Shown one piece after another: positions 28,848 to 38,671 of a stretch of 63,847 nt of DNA; position 1 is the first letter of the stretch; each line of letters opens with the position of its first letter. Source of the DNA: Symbiodinium natans (taxonomy: Eukaryota > Sar > Dinophyceae > Suessiales > Symbiodiniaceae). The stretch covers positions 592,501 through 656,347 of the forward strand of contig CAJNDS010002122.1 in the NCBI GenBank assembly GCA_905221605.1. The letters run 5' to 3'. Under the pieces are notes generated by a model that did not search any database, was not told the DNA's origin, and saw only the letters and a list, made by a program, of their open reading frames with translations. The position numbers and the translations under genes were made by a program.

Positions 28848-29340
28848 ATGGAAAGACCGCCGGCCTGCGAGGACGAGAAGCACAGAGATTTTGAATTGCT
28901 TAAGTAATGATATACGACGTGCTCTCGGGTTTTTTGGAGTTGGAGACTGCACCAGAAAACTGCGATTCCTTACTCCTTTTCATCTAGGATCATTGCTCAT
29001 ATCATTCGCTCCTGAGCTACCCCTTACCGGGCCGGAATTCAGGCGAGAATTTGGGATTAGTAAGACCCCCTAAAATAATGGAAAGCCCGGCGGGCCCACC
29101 ATGACGATAAGCACAGAGAGTTTGACTTGCTTAAGGCTTAAGTAAGCCAGTGCCCACGTCCTCTCCTTTTTTTGGAGTTGGAGGCTGCAGCAGAAAACTG
29201 CGATTCCTTACCACTTTTCATCTAGGATCATTGCTCAAATCATTCGCTCCTGACCTACCCCTTACGGGGCCGGAATTCAGGCCAGAATTTGGGCCCTCAA
29301 ATAATGGCGAGCCCGGCGGGCCCACCATGACGTGGGAAAA
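28848..29340 (+). repeat. Tandem direct repeat, unit about 227 bases, just over two copies
   Basis: AATGGAAAGACCGCCGG at 28848, AATGGAAAGCCCGGCGGG at 29077 and AATGGCGAGCCCGGCGGG at 29303 mark the period. Shared interior blocks include GAAAACTGCGATTCCTTAC and TCATCTAGGATCATTGCTCA. No protein is recognised. Confidence 0.85.
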
Positions 29341-29486
29341 CCATAAGCCTTCCAAAAAGAGGAGCGGAAAAGGACACAAGAGGACAGCCCCTTTCCGCGC
29401 ACCTCCCCCATCCCCCCCCCCAATCCCAGCCTGCCATTATTCTCGGGGGGGAAGGGGGGGGAGCGCCCCTATTAATCAGAAGCACG

Positions 29487-29680
29487 GATTAAACCCTAAA
29501 CCCCAATCCCTAAACCTTAAACCCTAAACCCCAATCCCTAAACACGAAACCCCTAAACCCCAATCCCTAAACCCTAAACCCGAAACCCTAAACCCTAAAC
29601 CCTAAACCCTAAACCCTAAACCCCAATCCCTAAACCCTAAACCCTAAACCCCAATCCCTAAACCCCAATCCCTCAACCCC
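29487..29680 (-). repeat. Telomeric tract, CCCTAAA with CCCCAATCCCTAAA variant
   Basis: A higher-order pattern in which CCCCAAT alternates with CCCTAAA units. Confidence 0.93.
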
Positions 29681-29757
29681 CCCTTGCAGGCAGCGCCTCG
29701 TCCTCGGGGCGTCGCGATTCCACCTCAACCTGGCCCACACATGAAAACTTGCAATTG

Positions 29758-29843
29758 AGGTTTAGGGTTTAGGGTTTAGGGTTTAGGGTTTAGGGTTTAG
29801 GGTTTAGGGTTTAGGGTTTAGGGTTTAGGGTTTAGGGTTTAGG
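29758..29843 (+). repeat. Telomeric tract, TTTAGGG
   Basis: Twelve perfect units, followed after six bases by an AAGG microsatellite (29848-29876). Confidence 0.97.
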
Positions 29844-29879
29844 AGTTAAGGAAGGAAGGAAGGAAGGAAGGAAGGAATC

Positions 29880-31247
29880 GACCAGTGGCATACGGCCACG
29901 GCCTCCCGCACTCTTCCCCGCTGAGCATCTCAGGGGGTCTCCGCAAGCGTCATCGACCCCCTCCGCCAGAGGTTCCAGAGGGGGTACTATGGGTACTAGA
30001 AAAAAGAAACAAGGAGAAAAAAAAAAACCGGAATTGGTCCAAGTGGGGGGTTTGGGGAGGGGTCTGGGCAGGAAGAAGGGTTGGGCGATTGCGAGAGGAG
30101 GCGGAAGCCTGTGATACGTGGACACTCTCATCGGACTGGAGCCAGGCTGCGAGGGAGGAGGATGTGTTACGGAGTGGCAGCCGAACGCGTTGGCAGCGGT
30201 AAGCCCCGGGCTGGTCAGCAGGATTCGGCGGCAGAGCATGCTGTCACTAATCCGACCGACTATCGCCGATAAAACGAGAGGAGAGGCGACTGAGCGCAGG
30301 AACCAGCGCACCCAGCGACTGGCGAAGATGCACCGGGAGTACAGTGCGGGGTCAAGGGAAGGCTGGTCGATTCCGCCGCCCTACGAGGAAGGCTTTCCTG
30401 GCGAAGTTTTCTCAGCAACCACAAAAAGGCGCCGAGAATTGTTGGCCGGCGGTGCGCGTGAGGGCTTGTTGGCGACTGCGCTGCTTCCGGCACGTCGGGT
30501 GGAGAGATTGCCCCAGCCTGGAAGGGGAACGAGCCAACGCCAGGCTGGGAGCACTGGCCAACGCGACGCAGCTACTTGAGCCTGTTTGCCTTGCACCAGC
30601 AGCGGCCAAAGGTGCAGGAAATATCGGGACACAGGTGCAGGGAACCCTGATGTTCGAAGGCACTGTGCGAGAGGGTGGTCTTGACACAACCTTGGTCCGC
30701 AGAGAGCCACGCAAAAGACTCCCGCTGGCACACTAACCTCGGTAAAGGCATAGAGCGGGCAAGCCTCACTACAAAAAAAACGCAGAAGTGGCCCAGATAG
30801 GGGGTTTGGTCAAGACGACGCTTAAACTGCTCACGTCGTTGAGGAGCGGAGGGTCCCCAACAACGTTGGTAGATGTTGGCAGTGCCACCGAACGGGAACG
30901 ACAGGAGACTGGCGGCGAAAGTCCGCGCTGCTGCAAAGGAGACGAAGGACGACCAACGCAGCGTGAGGGCAGAGATGGCTGCGTCCCGGCCCGGCACCGA
31001 GCAAGCAAGCGGACGAAGTGACCGCTGCTCAGCGAGCGGCGAAGAGATAGAGGGGAAGAGAGGCATGGCTGCAGCGGCAGGCTTGCGGCTAGAGCCCAGA
31101 CCGGCGCAGGCGGAGAGGAACGAAGGAAAAAAGGAGCGAGAAAAAAACAAAAAGAAGGAGGTAGGCACTGTCGCTCTTGCGGTAGCGGGGGAGGGAGCGG
31201 GAGACGGGCGCTCGTCCGAGGCAAGATCGACAGAATGGCCCTCAAGA
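29880..31247. other. GC-rich segment with long frames but no recognised gene
   Basis: Frames of 100-158 codons on both strands. The plus strand around 30118-30579 is arginine-rich (MLSLIRPTIADKTRGEATER). The sequence resembles retroelement flank or decayed retroelement, but no catalytic motif was found. It borders the assembly gap. Confidence 0.3.
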
Positions 31248-31347
31248 NNNNNNNNNNNNNNNNNNNNNNNNNNNNNNNNNNNNNNNNNNNNNNNNNNNNN
31301 NNNNNNNNNNNNNNNNNNNNNNNNNNNNNNNNNNNNNNNNNNNNNNN
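31248..31347. other. Assembly gap, 100 N
   Basis: Exactly 100 unknown bases, the usual placeholder for a scaffold join of unknown length. Features on its two sides may not be adjacent in the genome. Confidence 1.
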
Positions 31348-31390
31348 TCAGCCCCAAAGGGCTTCACTCACCCCTCCCCCCCCCCCCGGC

Positions 31391-33889
31391 CTACCATCGC
31401 AATGAGGCCTGTCTCCCCCTGGTCCAACGAACATCCCATCTCGCCAACCATTTGGGCAAGGAGGCAGCCCAGGCAGGACGGTCTTGGGTGAGGGCCCACC
31501 ACGTTTCGCCGAGGGTGTCGGCCATATTACGCTCGGCATTGTCTGGGTAGAAGCGGCCAGGGTGCCGCCTGCCAGACAGAAGCATCTGCTCTTGCCTCCA
31601 CCACGCCAAGGAACGCCACTGCTGCATTTTGGCAGCAATCCCCCAATCATTGCCCTCCCACTGGCGCATCCAGTGCCCCATGAGCTGATGCTGGAGGCGC
31701 AGGATTTTAGCCGACCATCGCTCAATGCGCTGAGCATGGAGCCAACCCCGGACTGCGCGCAACGTCCTCTCATTCCAGAGGACCCAGTCTTCCCCCCGCA
31801 AGCGCCCCATGCGAAAGGCACGGCGCAGAATACGCACCTGCAGGGAGTTGGCAAGCATCAGTTTGTCACGTGGCCAGTGCAGTGCGCCAGCGGTCCAGGT
31901 GAAACAGCCGTCCACAAGGGACCTCATGAGCACAGCCTTGTCCTGCCAGGAGCCATCCCCCCTAAGAAGCTCATCATGTAGCCACGCCGCCTTGCGCGCT
32001 CTCTCAAGGATCTCGGCTGCCTGGTCGCCCGTCGCCCCCTGGAAGTCAAAGCGGATGCCCAGCACCGACACAGCGCTGCCCACGTCAACGGCAAAGCCTT
32101 CCACCAGGACATGGCTCCTCCCCTCGTAGTAGGGAGATGCGGCGATCGCAGTCTTCGTGGGGGCCAAGGCCAGACCATGCGCCCCAATGGCGTCCACGAT
32201 GAGGGCAATCCTTCTCTCAAGGCCCTCTGCAGTTGCATCCCACAGCACGACGTCATCCTGGAAGACCACCACGTCCACAGGGACATCAGAGAGCTCCCCC
32301 GGAATGTCCCCCCACTCGGGCGAGGCAGCGGCGCACTCAACCGCCATGGTCATGATCAGGCCAAACAACTCCGCCGACTCAGGCGCCCCCTGCTTGATCC
32401 CCCTATTGGCAACCACCCGCACCCGACCCCCCCCAGGCGCCACACCCTCCAAAACATTGCTGCCCAGCTGTCGGAGAAGGTACGTCAGCTCCACCGGGTA
32501 GTGCTCCCCCAGGCCAACCGTGAGGCGGCGGGCCACAGAACTGCGATTGATGCGGTCGAAGGCCCCCTTAACGTCCAACTTAGCGACGAGGAAGGGGATC
32601 TTCCACTCCTTGCCCATGTCCCTCAAGCGAGTAATGCAGCCGACAAGGTCCGCTGGCTGTCTCCCCTTGCCGCAAGCGCTCACCCCGGACGGTCTGCGCA
32701 GGGCGTGAAAGCACCGCGCCATCACCACACGCGTGGTCAGCTTCATGAGGGCACTCGACACAGCAATGGGCCGGAGGTCAGCAGGCCCGAGCGGCTCATC
32801 GCACTTGGGGATGAGAGCCAGAAGGCTCTTCTCCCAGCCAGGAGCCAGTTCTTCCCCCTTGACCGTTTCATTGACGATGCGGAGCAAGGCGCCATCCCCA
32901 CGTCCGTGAAGTTTGCGTAGCAGGTCTACCCCCACTCCATCGGGACCCACCGCTGCACGGACCTTCATGTGCTCGAGCTCATTCGCCAGGTCCCCCTCAG
33001 TGAAGGGCAGCCAATCATTGGTAGGGGCGCAGACATTGCCGATCAGGTCAGACAGGTCAGCGTCCCACTGTGTGTCCTCGTCACGAACTTTCTTCTCAAA
33101 GTGCTCCTGGATCTCGGCCGCAAGCTCTCCCCCGGACTTGTCCTCAAGCAGTTTCCCCCACCACCCATGACGTCGCGATGCCTGTTGACGAAGGGCACGG
33201 TATTCACCCCAGTCACCCCCAAGGACAGCGGCAATCCGCTTCCGTCGCCACCTCCTTTTCGCCCGTCGTCTCAGGCGATGGACTAGCTTCCAAGCTTGAG
33301 GATCACGAGGTCGCCCACGAGCTGCCGTTACCGCCGCAAGGACGCTGTCAGTGTCCTCATATGCTGCACGGCGAGGGTGGGACGTAGTATCAGCCGCGAG
33401 CTGCTCCACATCGGCGACAGAGAAGACAGGGCGCGCCATCACCTCAGCATGATCCCACACGCGGCGTTGCCCCCCAGCGTTTTGCCATCGTGACCTCGCC
33501 GAGCATCGCAGCGAGAGGGTGGCCACCAGCAGGGCATGGTCGGTCCCCACAACATGGCGCATGTCCGCGTCAAAGTCGACAGGGGAGACATTTGCCCATC
33601 CCGTCCAGATCCCATCAATTTGGCGGCCTGCACGAAGAGGGTCGCGAGGAAAGTGCGTAGGCAACCCCCAGCAGCTCGGCAAAGGTGTCTGTGGCTTCAG
33701 GCGCAGCCCATCAAGCGCATCCAGGAGACAATCCAGGCAGGCGCTCCCAGGGCGCAAAGCACCACCGCCAGAGGCAGCGAGCCGCATCATATACCCCCTG
33801 AGGCTCCCCCGTGGGCGCGTGCAAGGAGCCAAAGACGACTCTTCCGAGCTGCCGAAAGCGGGCCGCCACCCAAAGACCATGTTGAGCAC
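31391..33889 (-). CDS. LINE 1 ORF2: endonuclease C-terminal part and reverse transcriptase
   Basis: 832 codons. The first part ends an APE-type endonuclease: IDGIWTGW then VGTDHALLVATL (the SDH-like position is TDH). The reverse transcriptase follows: LALIPKCDEPLGPADLRPIA, motif A LDVKGAFDRINR at about 437-448, GIKQGAPES, and motif C FQDDVVLWD at about 542-550, where FQDD replaces the common YxDD. A C-terminal helical region with KMQQWRSLAWWRQEQMLL ends at 31391. It copies its own RNA at a nicked target. The N-terminal part of the endonuclease is in another frame (33711-34184). Confidence 0.85.
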   Translation of the reverse strand: MLNMVFGWRPAFGSSEESSLAPCTRPRGSLRGYMMRLAASGGGALRPGSACLDCLLDALDGLRLKPQTPLPSCWGLPTHFPRDPLRAGRQIDGIWTGWANVSPVDFDADMRHVVGTDHALLVATLSLRCSARSRWQNAGGQRRVWDHAEVMARPVFSVADVEQLAADTTSHPRRAAYEDTDSVLAAVTAARGRPRDPQAWKLVHRLRRRAKRRWRRKRIAAVLGGDWGEYRALRQQASRRHGWWGKLLEDKSGGELAAEIQEHFEKKVRDEDTQWDADLSDLIGNVCAPTNDWLPFTEGDLANELEHMKVRAAVGPDGVGVDLLRKLHGRGDGALLRIVNETVKGEELAPGWEKSLLALIPKCDEPLGPADLRPIAVSSALMKLTTRVVMARCFHALRRPSGVSACGKGRQPADLVGCITRLRDMGKEWKIPFLVAKLDVKGAFDRINRSSVARRLTVGLGEHYPVELTYLLRQLGSNVLEGVAPGGGRVRVVANRGIKQGAPESAELFGLIMTMAVECAAASPEWGDIPGELSDVPVDVVVFQDDVVLWDATAEGLERRIALIVDAIGAHGLALAPTKTAIAASPYYEGRSHVLVEGFAVDVGSAVSVLGIRFDFQGATGDQAAEILERARKAAWLHDELLRGDGSWQDKAVLMRSLVDGCFTWTAGALHWPRDKLMLANSLQVRILRRAFRMGRLRGEDWVLWNERTLRAVRGWLHAQRIERWSAKILRLQHQLMGHWMRQWEGNDWGIAAKMQQWRSLAWWRQEQMLLSGRRHPGRFYPDNAERNMADTLGETWWALTQDRPAWAASLPKWLARWDVRWTRGRQASLRW

Positions 33890-34184
33890 CCACTACTTGG
33901 ACAAAGGAGTCAAGCAGATCGGGGCTGACTCCAACGGCCTGCCCCCGCCATTTCTCAGGAGAGCGCCATGTCACCCAAACGAAGTTGTCAGTCTCTTCTC
34001 TTCCTTGGCCACAAACTTGGTCACGAGCAATCTCTTGAAGTAGAACTACATCAAAACCCAACAAAGCGGCATCCACTGTAGAAAGACGTTGGCCTCCCAC
34101 ATTGAACGAGCCCACTTTAAGCTCACGCCGTTCACCAGGTCGAACAGTGTCATGCAAGGCATTCCCCTTGAGGGAGTCGCCCAA
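33711..34184 (-). pseudogene. LINE 1 ORF2: endonuclease N-terminal part (frameshifted)
   Basis: Starts MGDSLKGNALHDT and contains SFNVGG and VVLLQEIARDQ, the first two APE-endonuclease motifs, then RVVFGSLHAPTG. The frame is lost between about 33710 and 33780, and the domain continues in the frame of 31391-33889. It overlaps the end of ORF1 closely (ORF1 stops at 34209). Confidence 0.75.
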
Positions 34185-34208
34185 AGTGAAACCCCCATCC
34201 CCGTCCTC

Positions 34209-35528
34209 TCAGAGTTCACGCTCCAGGACGGCCTTGACGGCCGGCTTGTCGGCACCCGTGGCGGCGGCAACCTCCCCCACATCGACCCACCCAGCTCCCA
34301 GTTGGCACACATCATCAGAGCGGGGCCTGCGGTGCACTGCGCTCCCCAGTTTGTGTAGGCCCGCCCAGACAGTCCCCGAGGCCCAGTCCACGTCGTAGTA
34401 GTCGTTGCCTCTGGCCTCGACGGCGATGTCCCCTTCACCTCCCTCAGCGCAAGTCTGGGCCACACGGCGGATCATGCTTGCATGGCCACCCCGCTTTCTA
34501 GCTTCACGCGTCTTGAGGAAGGAGCTCCAGAGCTTCTTGGCTTCTCCCCCAGGCGCGGCCGTGGAGGCCAGTGCAATGGTGGCACCCCTCACTGCGCGGA
34601 TCACCCCCCACATGCGTTCTCGTAGTTGTTGGTGGTCTTCCCCCTGGCGGTGCACGAACCGGAGCATCCCAAAAGAGCGGCGCGGCCCAAAAACAATGAG
34701 GTCAGTGTTGTCAAGCAATGGGGCCACCTCCGGCAGTTGGAAGGCAGCCTGCACCTCGGCCAGGATGGTCGCTTTCTTGGTATCCTGGAGCCAGCCGCCA
34801 AAGATAAGGGTGCGGCGGTCCTCCTCACTGAGGCCACCATCCTTCGAGTCTTTGGGGTTGCTCCCCCCACCACCTCGGCCCCCACCACCACCCCCACCAC
34901 CACCCCCACCCACCGCATCACCTCCAGCCCCATCACCTTTGGCAGCACGGGTAAGGCACTCCTGCCATGGGTCAGGGTGAGCACCCCCATTTGACAGGCC
35001 AGCCCCAATCCCCGCCCCTCCCACTTTCAACGAGGCAAGGTCACGGCTGAGGGCCTCCATCTTCTGCTCAAGTCCCTCAATCTGCGCCCCCAAACTTTCA
35101 GTTCTACGGGCCTGGAAGTCCCCTGCGTCCTCAAGTGTGGAGATGCGATCAGCGTGCTCAGCTTGGCGAACTTCAACTCGCTCCACCCGGGCAGCCACAG
35201 ACCCCCAGGAGGACCTCATGGAGGACAGATGCTCCTCAAGCATACGCCGAATGGCGTCAACATCACCACCACCACCTCCCGCAGCTCCACCACCACTCTC
35301 TCCCTCCGGACCATGCCCACTCCCCGCAGAAGGACGGCCACGGGCGGTCTTCGAAGGGCTAGCGTCACTGGCCTCGGCCTCCTCCTCTGCCCTGCGTTTG
35401 GATTTGCGCGCTCTCCGGGCGTCCCTCCGCGCTGCCGCATCGACCTCTTCCTCGTCAACGTCCACCTCACTCGCGGTTGCCACCTCCGTGGGCGAGGGCA
35501 GGTCCACCGCCGCCATGACGAAGTCCAC
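34209..35528 (-). CDS. LINE 1 ORF1, nucleic-acid-binding/coiled-coil protein
   Basis: 439 codons. An acidic and basic N-terminus (DVDEEEVDAAARRDARRARK) is followed by Gly/Ser-rich sequence, a heptad region (RISTLEDAGDF, IEGLEQKMEALSRDLASLK) that should form a coiled coil, a glycine-rich spacer, and a C-terminal region with RTLIFGGW and LIVFGPRRSFGMLRFVH, reminiscent of the RRM-like fold of LINE ORF1 proteins. It probably packages element RNA. ORF2 begins 25 bases downstream. Confidence 0.7.
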   Translation of the reverse strand: MDFVMAAVDLPSPTEVATASEVDVDEEEVDAAARRDARRARKSKRRAEEEAEASDASPSKTARGRPSAGSGHGPEGESGGGAAGGGGGDVDAIRRMLEEHLSSMRSSWGSVAARVERVEVRQAEHADRISTLEDAGDFQARRTESLGAQIEGLEQKMEALSRDLASLKVGGAGIGAGLSNGGAHPDPWQECLTRAAKGDGAGGDAVGGGGGGGGGGGRGGGGSNPKDSKDGGLSEEDRRTLIFGGWLQDTKKATILAEVQAAFQLPEVAPLLDNTDLIVFGPRRSFGMLRFVHRQGEDHQQLRERMWGVIRAVRGATIALASTAAPGGEAKKLWSSFLKTREARKRGGHASMIRRVAQTCAEGGEGDIAVEARGNDYYDVDWASGTVWAGLHKLGSAVHRRPRSDDVCQLGAGWVDVGEVAAATGADKPAVKAVLEREL

Positions 35529-35887
35529 CCCAGGAAGAAGGCACTCTCAGGCAGGTTGCCAAAATCACGAACTCGACTATGACAAACTCCCCCGCCCAAT
35601 GCGCACCCCACCCAGCGAAGTCGCCGACGTTCAGGAAGTCCACCACAGAAAAAGCCGCGCCCCCCAAGAGGTGGTTGTCAAAGTCCCCGAGGTACAGCAC
35701 GAAGCCAACAGCAGCGGTTGCCGAAGAGGAGCGTCCCCTACGTTCACAAAGTGCAGAGCCCCCGCGAAGAAGACGGCACAGTCACGGTCGTTACGATGTC
35801 GGAGTCCTCCACGCTCCAGGCCACCACCCGGACAAGGCTGGGGGTTCAGGGGTCTAAGTCCACAGATCCTTAAGCCCAAATCCTTGA
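35529..35887 (-). other. LINE 1 5' region
   Basis: No stop-free continuation of ORF1. A minus-strand frame reads AVFFAGALHFVNVGDAPLRQ, a string met in other dinoflagellate retroelement-derived frames. It is taken as 5' untranslated region of LINE 1 or decayed upstream element. Confidence 0.4.
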
Positions 35888-35902
35888 GCCGTAGCCATTT
35901 GG
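35888..35902 (+). other. Spliced-leader-like sequence at the LINE 1/telomeric junction
   Basis: GCCGTAGCCATTTGG equals the first 15-16 bases of the dinoflagellate spliced leader with one T missing, on the plus strand. On the minus strand the same place reads ATGGCTACGGCTCAAGG, whose GGCTCAAG equals the 3' end of the leader. A Met-Ala-Thr start codon string would give the same bases, so this could be coincidence. Confidence 0.35.
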
Positions 35903-36022
35903 GTTTAGGGTTTAGGGTTTAGGGTTTAGGGTTTAGGGTTTAGGGTTTAGGGTTTAGGGTTTAGGGTTTAGGGTTTAGGGTTTAGGGTTTAGGGTTTAGG
36001 GTTTAGGGTTTAGGGGTTTGGG
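35900..36022 (+). repeat. Telomeric tract, TTTAGGG
   Basis: About 16 perfect units directly beside LINE 1. Confidence 0.97.
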
Positions 36023-36038
36023 TTTGGGCTTTGGGTTT

Positions 36039-36194
36039 ATGCACCGGGATGTTTTTGACACCCAGGGTGTCGCCGAACAAGAAACCTCCCGGAAACAAAG
36101 CCAACCCCGGAAACAGCTACCCCTGGAGTCCAACACGCGTTGTGAAAATTACAAAGATTGCTTAGAGAAGGGGCAACGCGACTCTCTACCCTGA
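36039..36194 (+). CDS. Small ORF or exon (hypothetical)
   Basis: 51 codons from ATG, reading MHRDVFDTQGVAEQETSRK and ending CLEKGQRDSLP before TGA. Hydrophilic. No family is recognised. Confidence 0.3.
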   Translation: MHRDVFDTQGVAEQETSRKQSQPRKQLPLESNTRCENYKDCLEKGQRDSLP

Positions 36195-36213
36195 ACCCGA
36201 TGATCTCAGCCCT

Positions 36214-36306
36214 ACTTGGAGGTAATAAGTCCCTCAAGTGCCCTAACAGGGATAGAAGTGGGAAATAACTACAGAAACAGTTGCGAAAAAAGATGCACCA
36301 TGAACC
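36214..36306. mobile_element. Degenerate MITE copy
   Basis: Left end TACTTGGAGG without the next 10 bases, CAAGTGCCCTAACA inside, right end CACCATGAACC. It breaks into CCCTAAA at the right. Confidence 0.45.
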
Positions 36307-36417
36307 GCCCTAAACCCTAAACCCTAAACCCTAAACCCTAAACCCTAAACCCTAAACCCTAAGCCCTAAACCCTAAACCCTAAACCCTAAACCCTAAACC
36401 CTAAACCCTAACCCTCC
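36307..36417 (-). repeat. Telomeric tract, CCCTAAA
   Basis: About 15 units. Confidence 0.96.
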
Positions 36418-36454
36418 TCAGGACAAAGAGGGGCCCCGTTCCCCCAGCTCAGTG

Positions 36455-36541
36455 GGGCAGCCGTTTCAGCATCATCTCGCTGCTCTTGGAAGCGATCATC
36501 TTGCGCATGTCTATCCTCAGCATCTGAGCAAAGTAGAGGCT
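36455..36541 (-). CDS. Exon-like island with stop codon (hypothetical terminal exon)
   Basis: The minus-strand frame reads YFAQMLRIDMRKMIASKSSE then MMLKRLPH before TGA. It lies as CCCTAAA-island-TTTAGGG, like the exons of the membrane-protein gene to the right, and might be its last exon; no phase-compatible join was found. Confidence 0.4.
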
Positions 36542-37277
36542 TTGGGTACGGAATTTAGGAATTCAGGGTTTGGGAATTCAGGGTTGAGGGTTTAGGGTTT
36601 AGGGTTTAGGAATTTAGGGTTTAGAGTGGAGGGCTTCTGTGAGCGGCATCAAATGTGATGGCCGGCAGCTAAGTACCCTAGAACCCTTCCAATCCCCACA
36701 ACTTTGAATCCTAAATGTATGTACCAAGGCGGGTAAATAAGGAGTGTCCAAACTTGAAAGTAAGCCCTCAATCCCACAAAACCCGAGCAATCCGAGCCTT
36801 GCACCGCAAACCCTGATGAGAAGCCAAACCCAGAAACCCCAAAACCCTCAACCCAGCACTTGCTGAGTGAGTGAAGGAGTGAAACATATTCACTCCCCCC
36901 CTCCGCCTTAAGCACGGCTAAGTGTGGGGTCTTGGGGGTTATACCCTAAAACTGAACCCGAAGCCCAAACCCTAAGTCCTGAACCCTCGAAGCCCACTAA
37001 GCCCTTCTCTTTTGCCACACTTTGTCGACTGTCAGGTTCATGCAGGCAGCGCCACTGCTTGGAACAGCACAACATGGCACACCTTAAGAACTCTTTGTAA
37101 TGAACAGTCCAAGGAAAGGCATGGAGGACTAACGTCTGCAAATAAGAAATGCGGGCTTAGGGTTTCGGGTCACCTTAAGCTTTACTACTCTAGGATGTGA
37201 GGCACGATGCCCACGCCTTGGACACTATACACTCCGAGACGAGAAAGGCTGATGCATCTCTCCGAACTTTCAACTCA

Positions 37278-37742
37278 TCAGGCTATCTCCTTCAAGACCT
37301 GACGGTAGGCTCGAGTCTCCAAGGCAGCCATCATCGCGGCTTGCTTGTCGATGCTGAGAACCTTTTGGTCGAAAACGGGTTCGAGCCTCGTCCTTTTTTG
37401 CTCGCTCACCTTCTCCTGCTTGTAAACTGTCGTGTAGGAGTTGTTGAACAAGCCCTCTTCAGACAACAGTTGGACTGGGACATCTTTGAAGATGGGAACT
37501 GTCTCTGTGATCGTGATGTGCTCCTTGATGACCTTGGCGCACACAAAGGAAGCACCGAACGGCATCACCGCAACAGCCTTCTTGGATCCCGTTTTCTGCA
37601 TCCTGTAAGCCAACTTGGTAAGCTCACCCCTGCCCTCGTCGTACTCGTAGAGCGTCACAGCACCGGTGCTCTCATGTGTGTTTGCCATCAGGTCGGCAAC
37701 AGCAGCGCGCGTCTTCGACGGGAGCTGCAGGAGAGCATTCAT
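37278..37742 (-). CDS. Hypothetical protein, downstream ORF of an ATGA-overlapping pair
   Basis: 154 codons, MNALLQLPSKTRAAVAD at the start and ALETRAYRQVLKEIA at the end. Mixed alpha/beta composition, with a hydrophobic segment AVAVMPFGASFVCAKVI in the middle. No family is recognised. Its ATG overlaps the TGA of the upstream ORF (ATGA), so translation would need reinitiation, or a single-base frameshift has split one protein of about 270 residues. Confidence 0.5.
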   Translation of the reverse strand: MNALLQLPSKTRAAVADLMANTHESTGAVTLYEYDEGRGELTKLAYRMQKTGSKKAVAVMPFGASFVCAKVIKEHITITETVPIFKDVPVQLLSEEGLFNNSYTTVYKQEKVSEQKRTRLEPVFDQKVLSIDKQAAMMAALETRAYRQVLKEIA

Positions 37743-38098
37743 GGCTGCCTGGCGGACATTGCCTTCCTCAGCAACAAAGCACTGAGGGCAGCTGTAAAAT
37801 CTGAAGCCTTGAGGTCCTTCAAGAGCTCCTCACCATTCGCGGCTGCATGTGCCACTGATTTTTGGGCCTGCTGAACCAACTCTTCCCTAGGCTTCTTCAG
37901 CGTGGCCCCCTCTGAGTCCGACTTTCGCTGCCATGCTTCTTGCTTGCGCTGGCCGTCCTGCAGCTGCATCCGCTCGTTCTCCAGCTTCATCCTTTCATTC
38001 TCAAGCTTCATCTGCTCCAGCTTCTTGTCGTCCTGACGCTTCTCGTCCTGGCTGTCCCAGGAGAGCTTGGGCAACGAGAAGAAGGACCTCGCCTTCAA
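37739..38098 (-). CDS. Hypothetical coiled-coil protein, upstream ORF of the pair
   Basis: 119 codons beginning MKARSFFSLPKLSWDS. Residues 25-65 (KKLEQMKLENERMKLENERM and following) form a charged coiled coil, and the C-terminus is Ala/Leu-rich. No family is recognised. Ends TGA at 37739, overlapping the next ATG. Confidence 0.5.
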   Translation of the reverse strand: MKARSFFSLPKLSWDSQDEKRQDDKKLEQMKLENERMKLENERMQLQDGQRKQEAWQRKSDSEGATLKKPREELVQQAQKSVAHAAANGEELLKDLKASDFTAALSALLLRKAMSARQP

Positions 38099-38109
38099 AC
38101 CTGGATCAT

Positions 38110-38370
38110 TGCGGTGGCCGCATTAGGTTTCTAAAACATGGGCAAGGTAGCCACGGGGTTGCAAGGCGTCCTCAAAAAGCACAAACTTCTCCTTATGATG
38201 CGACCCAGCTGCCTCCCTTGCAAGAGCTGCAGGCTGCCAAAGCAGTTGCCGAGCGTGAAGATACTATCTTTGACAACATGGCACTTGGAGAGGATGGGAA
38301 GGAGAGGTGGCAAAGGGTCTGCTTGAAGCACTCGCAGCTGCAATTCGCCACGCAAATCTGTCACTGCTAA
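38110..38370 (+). CDS. Hypothetical fragment on the plus strand
   Basis: Frame reading LPPLQELQAAKAVAEREDTI then FDNMALGEDGKERW, protein-like, ending at TAA 38370. It diverges from the ORF pair on the minus strand. No family is recognised. Confidence 0.3.
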   Translation, partial: CGGRIRFLKHGQGSHGVARRPQKAQTSPYDATQLPPLQELQAAKAVAEREDTIFDNMALGEDGKERWQRVCLKHSQLQFATQICHC

Positions 38371-38671
38371 AACTCAAGTGCTTGAGCTGAAATACCAAGA
38401 ACTTGAACGCGGCCTAGCCTGAAGCTAGCACGAAGGAAGAGCACCTTCCTGCTGCCAATTCAGACAGTTCGGGGTAGAATCCTAAACCCAAGCCTTTTAT
38501 CCTGAGTCCCAGAAGCCTACTACAGCCCAAACTCCGAAAACCGAACAACCGAAACCCGCAACTAGGCACGAAAGCCGAGTAAACGGGTTTCAAGGGGCTT
38601 TCTGATTCTGAGCCCTAAAGCCCGGGCTTTTTGAACCCTAAACCCTGAACTCTAAACCCTAAACCCTAAAC

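Larger units (their letters stand above)
31348..35903 (-). mobile_element. LINE 1, non-LTR retrotransposon with FQDD reverse transcriptase
   Basis: ORF1 (34209-35528) and ORF2 (31391-34184) on the minus strand. The 3' end runs into the assembly gap, so no tail or target-site duplication can be seen. The 5' side meets a TTTAGGG tract at 35900. ORF2 carries one frameshift in the endonuclease domain, so this copy is probably dead. Confidence 0.85.
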
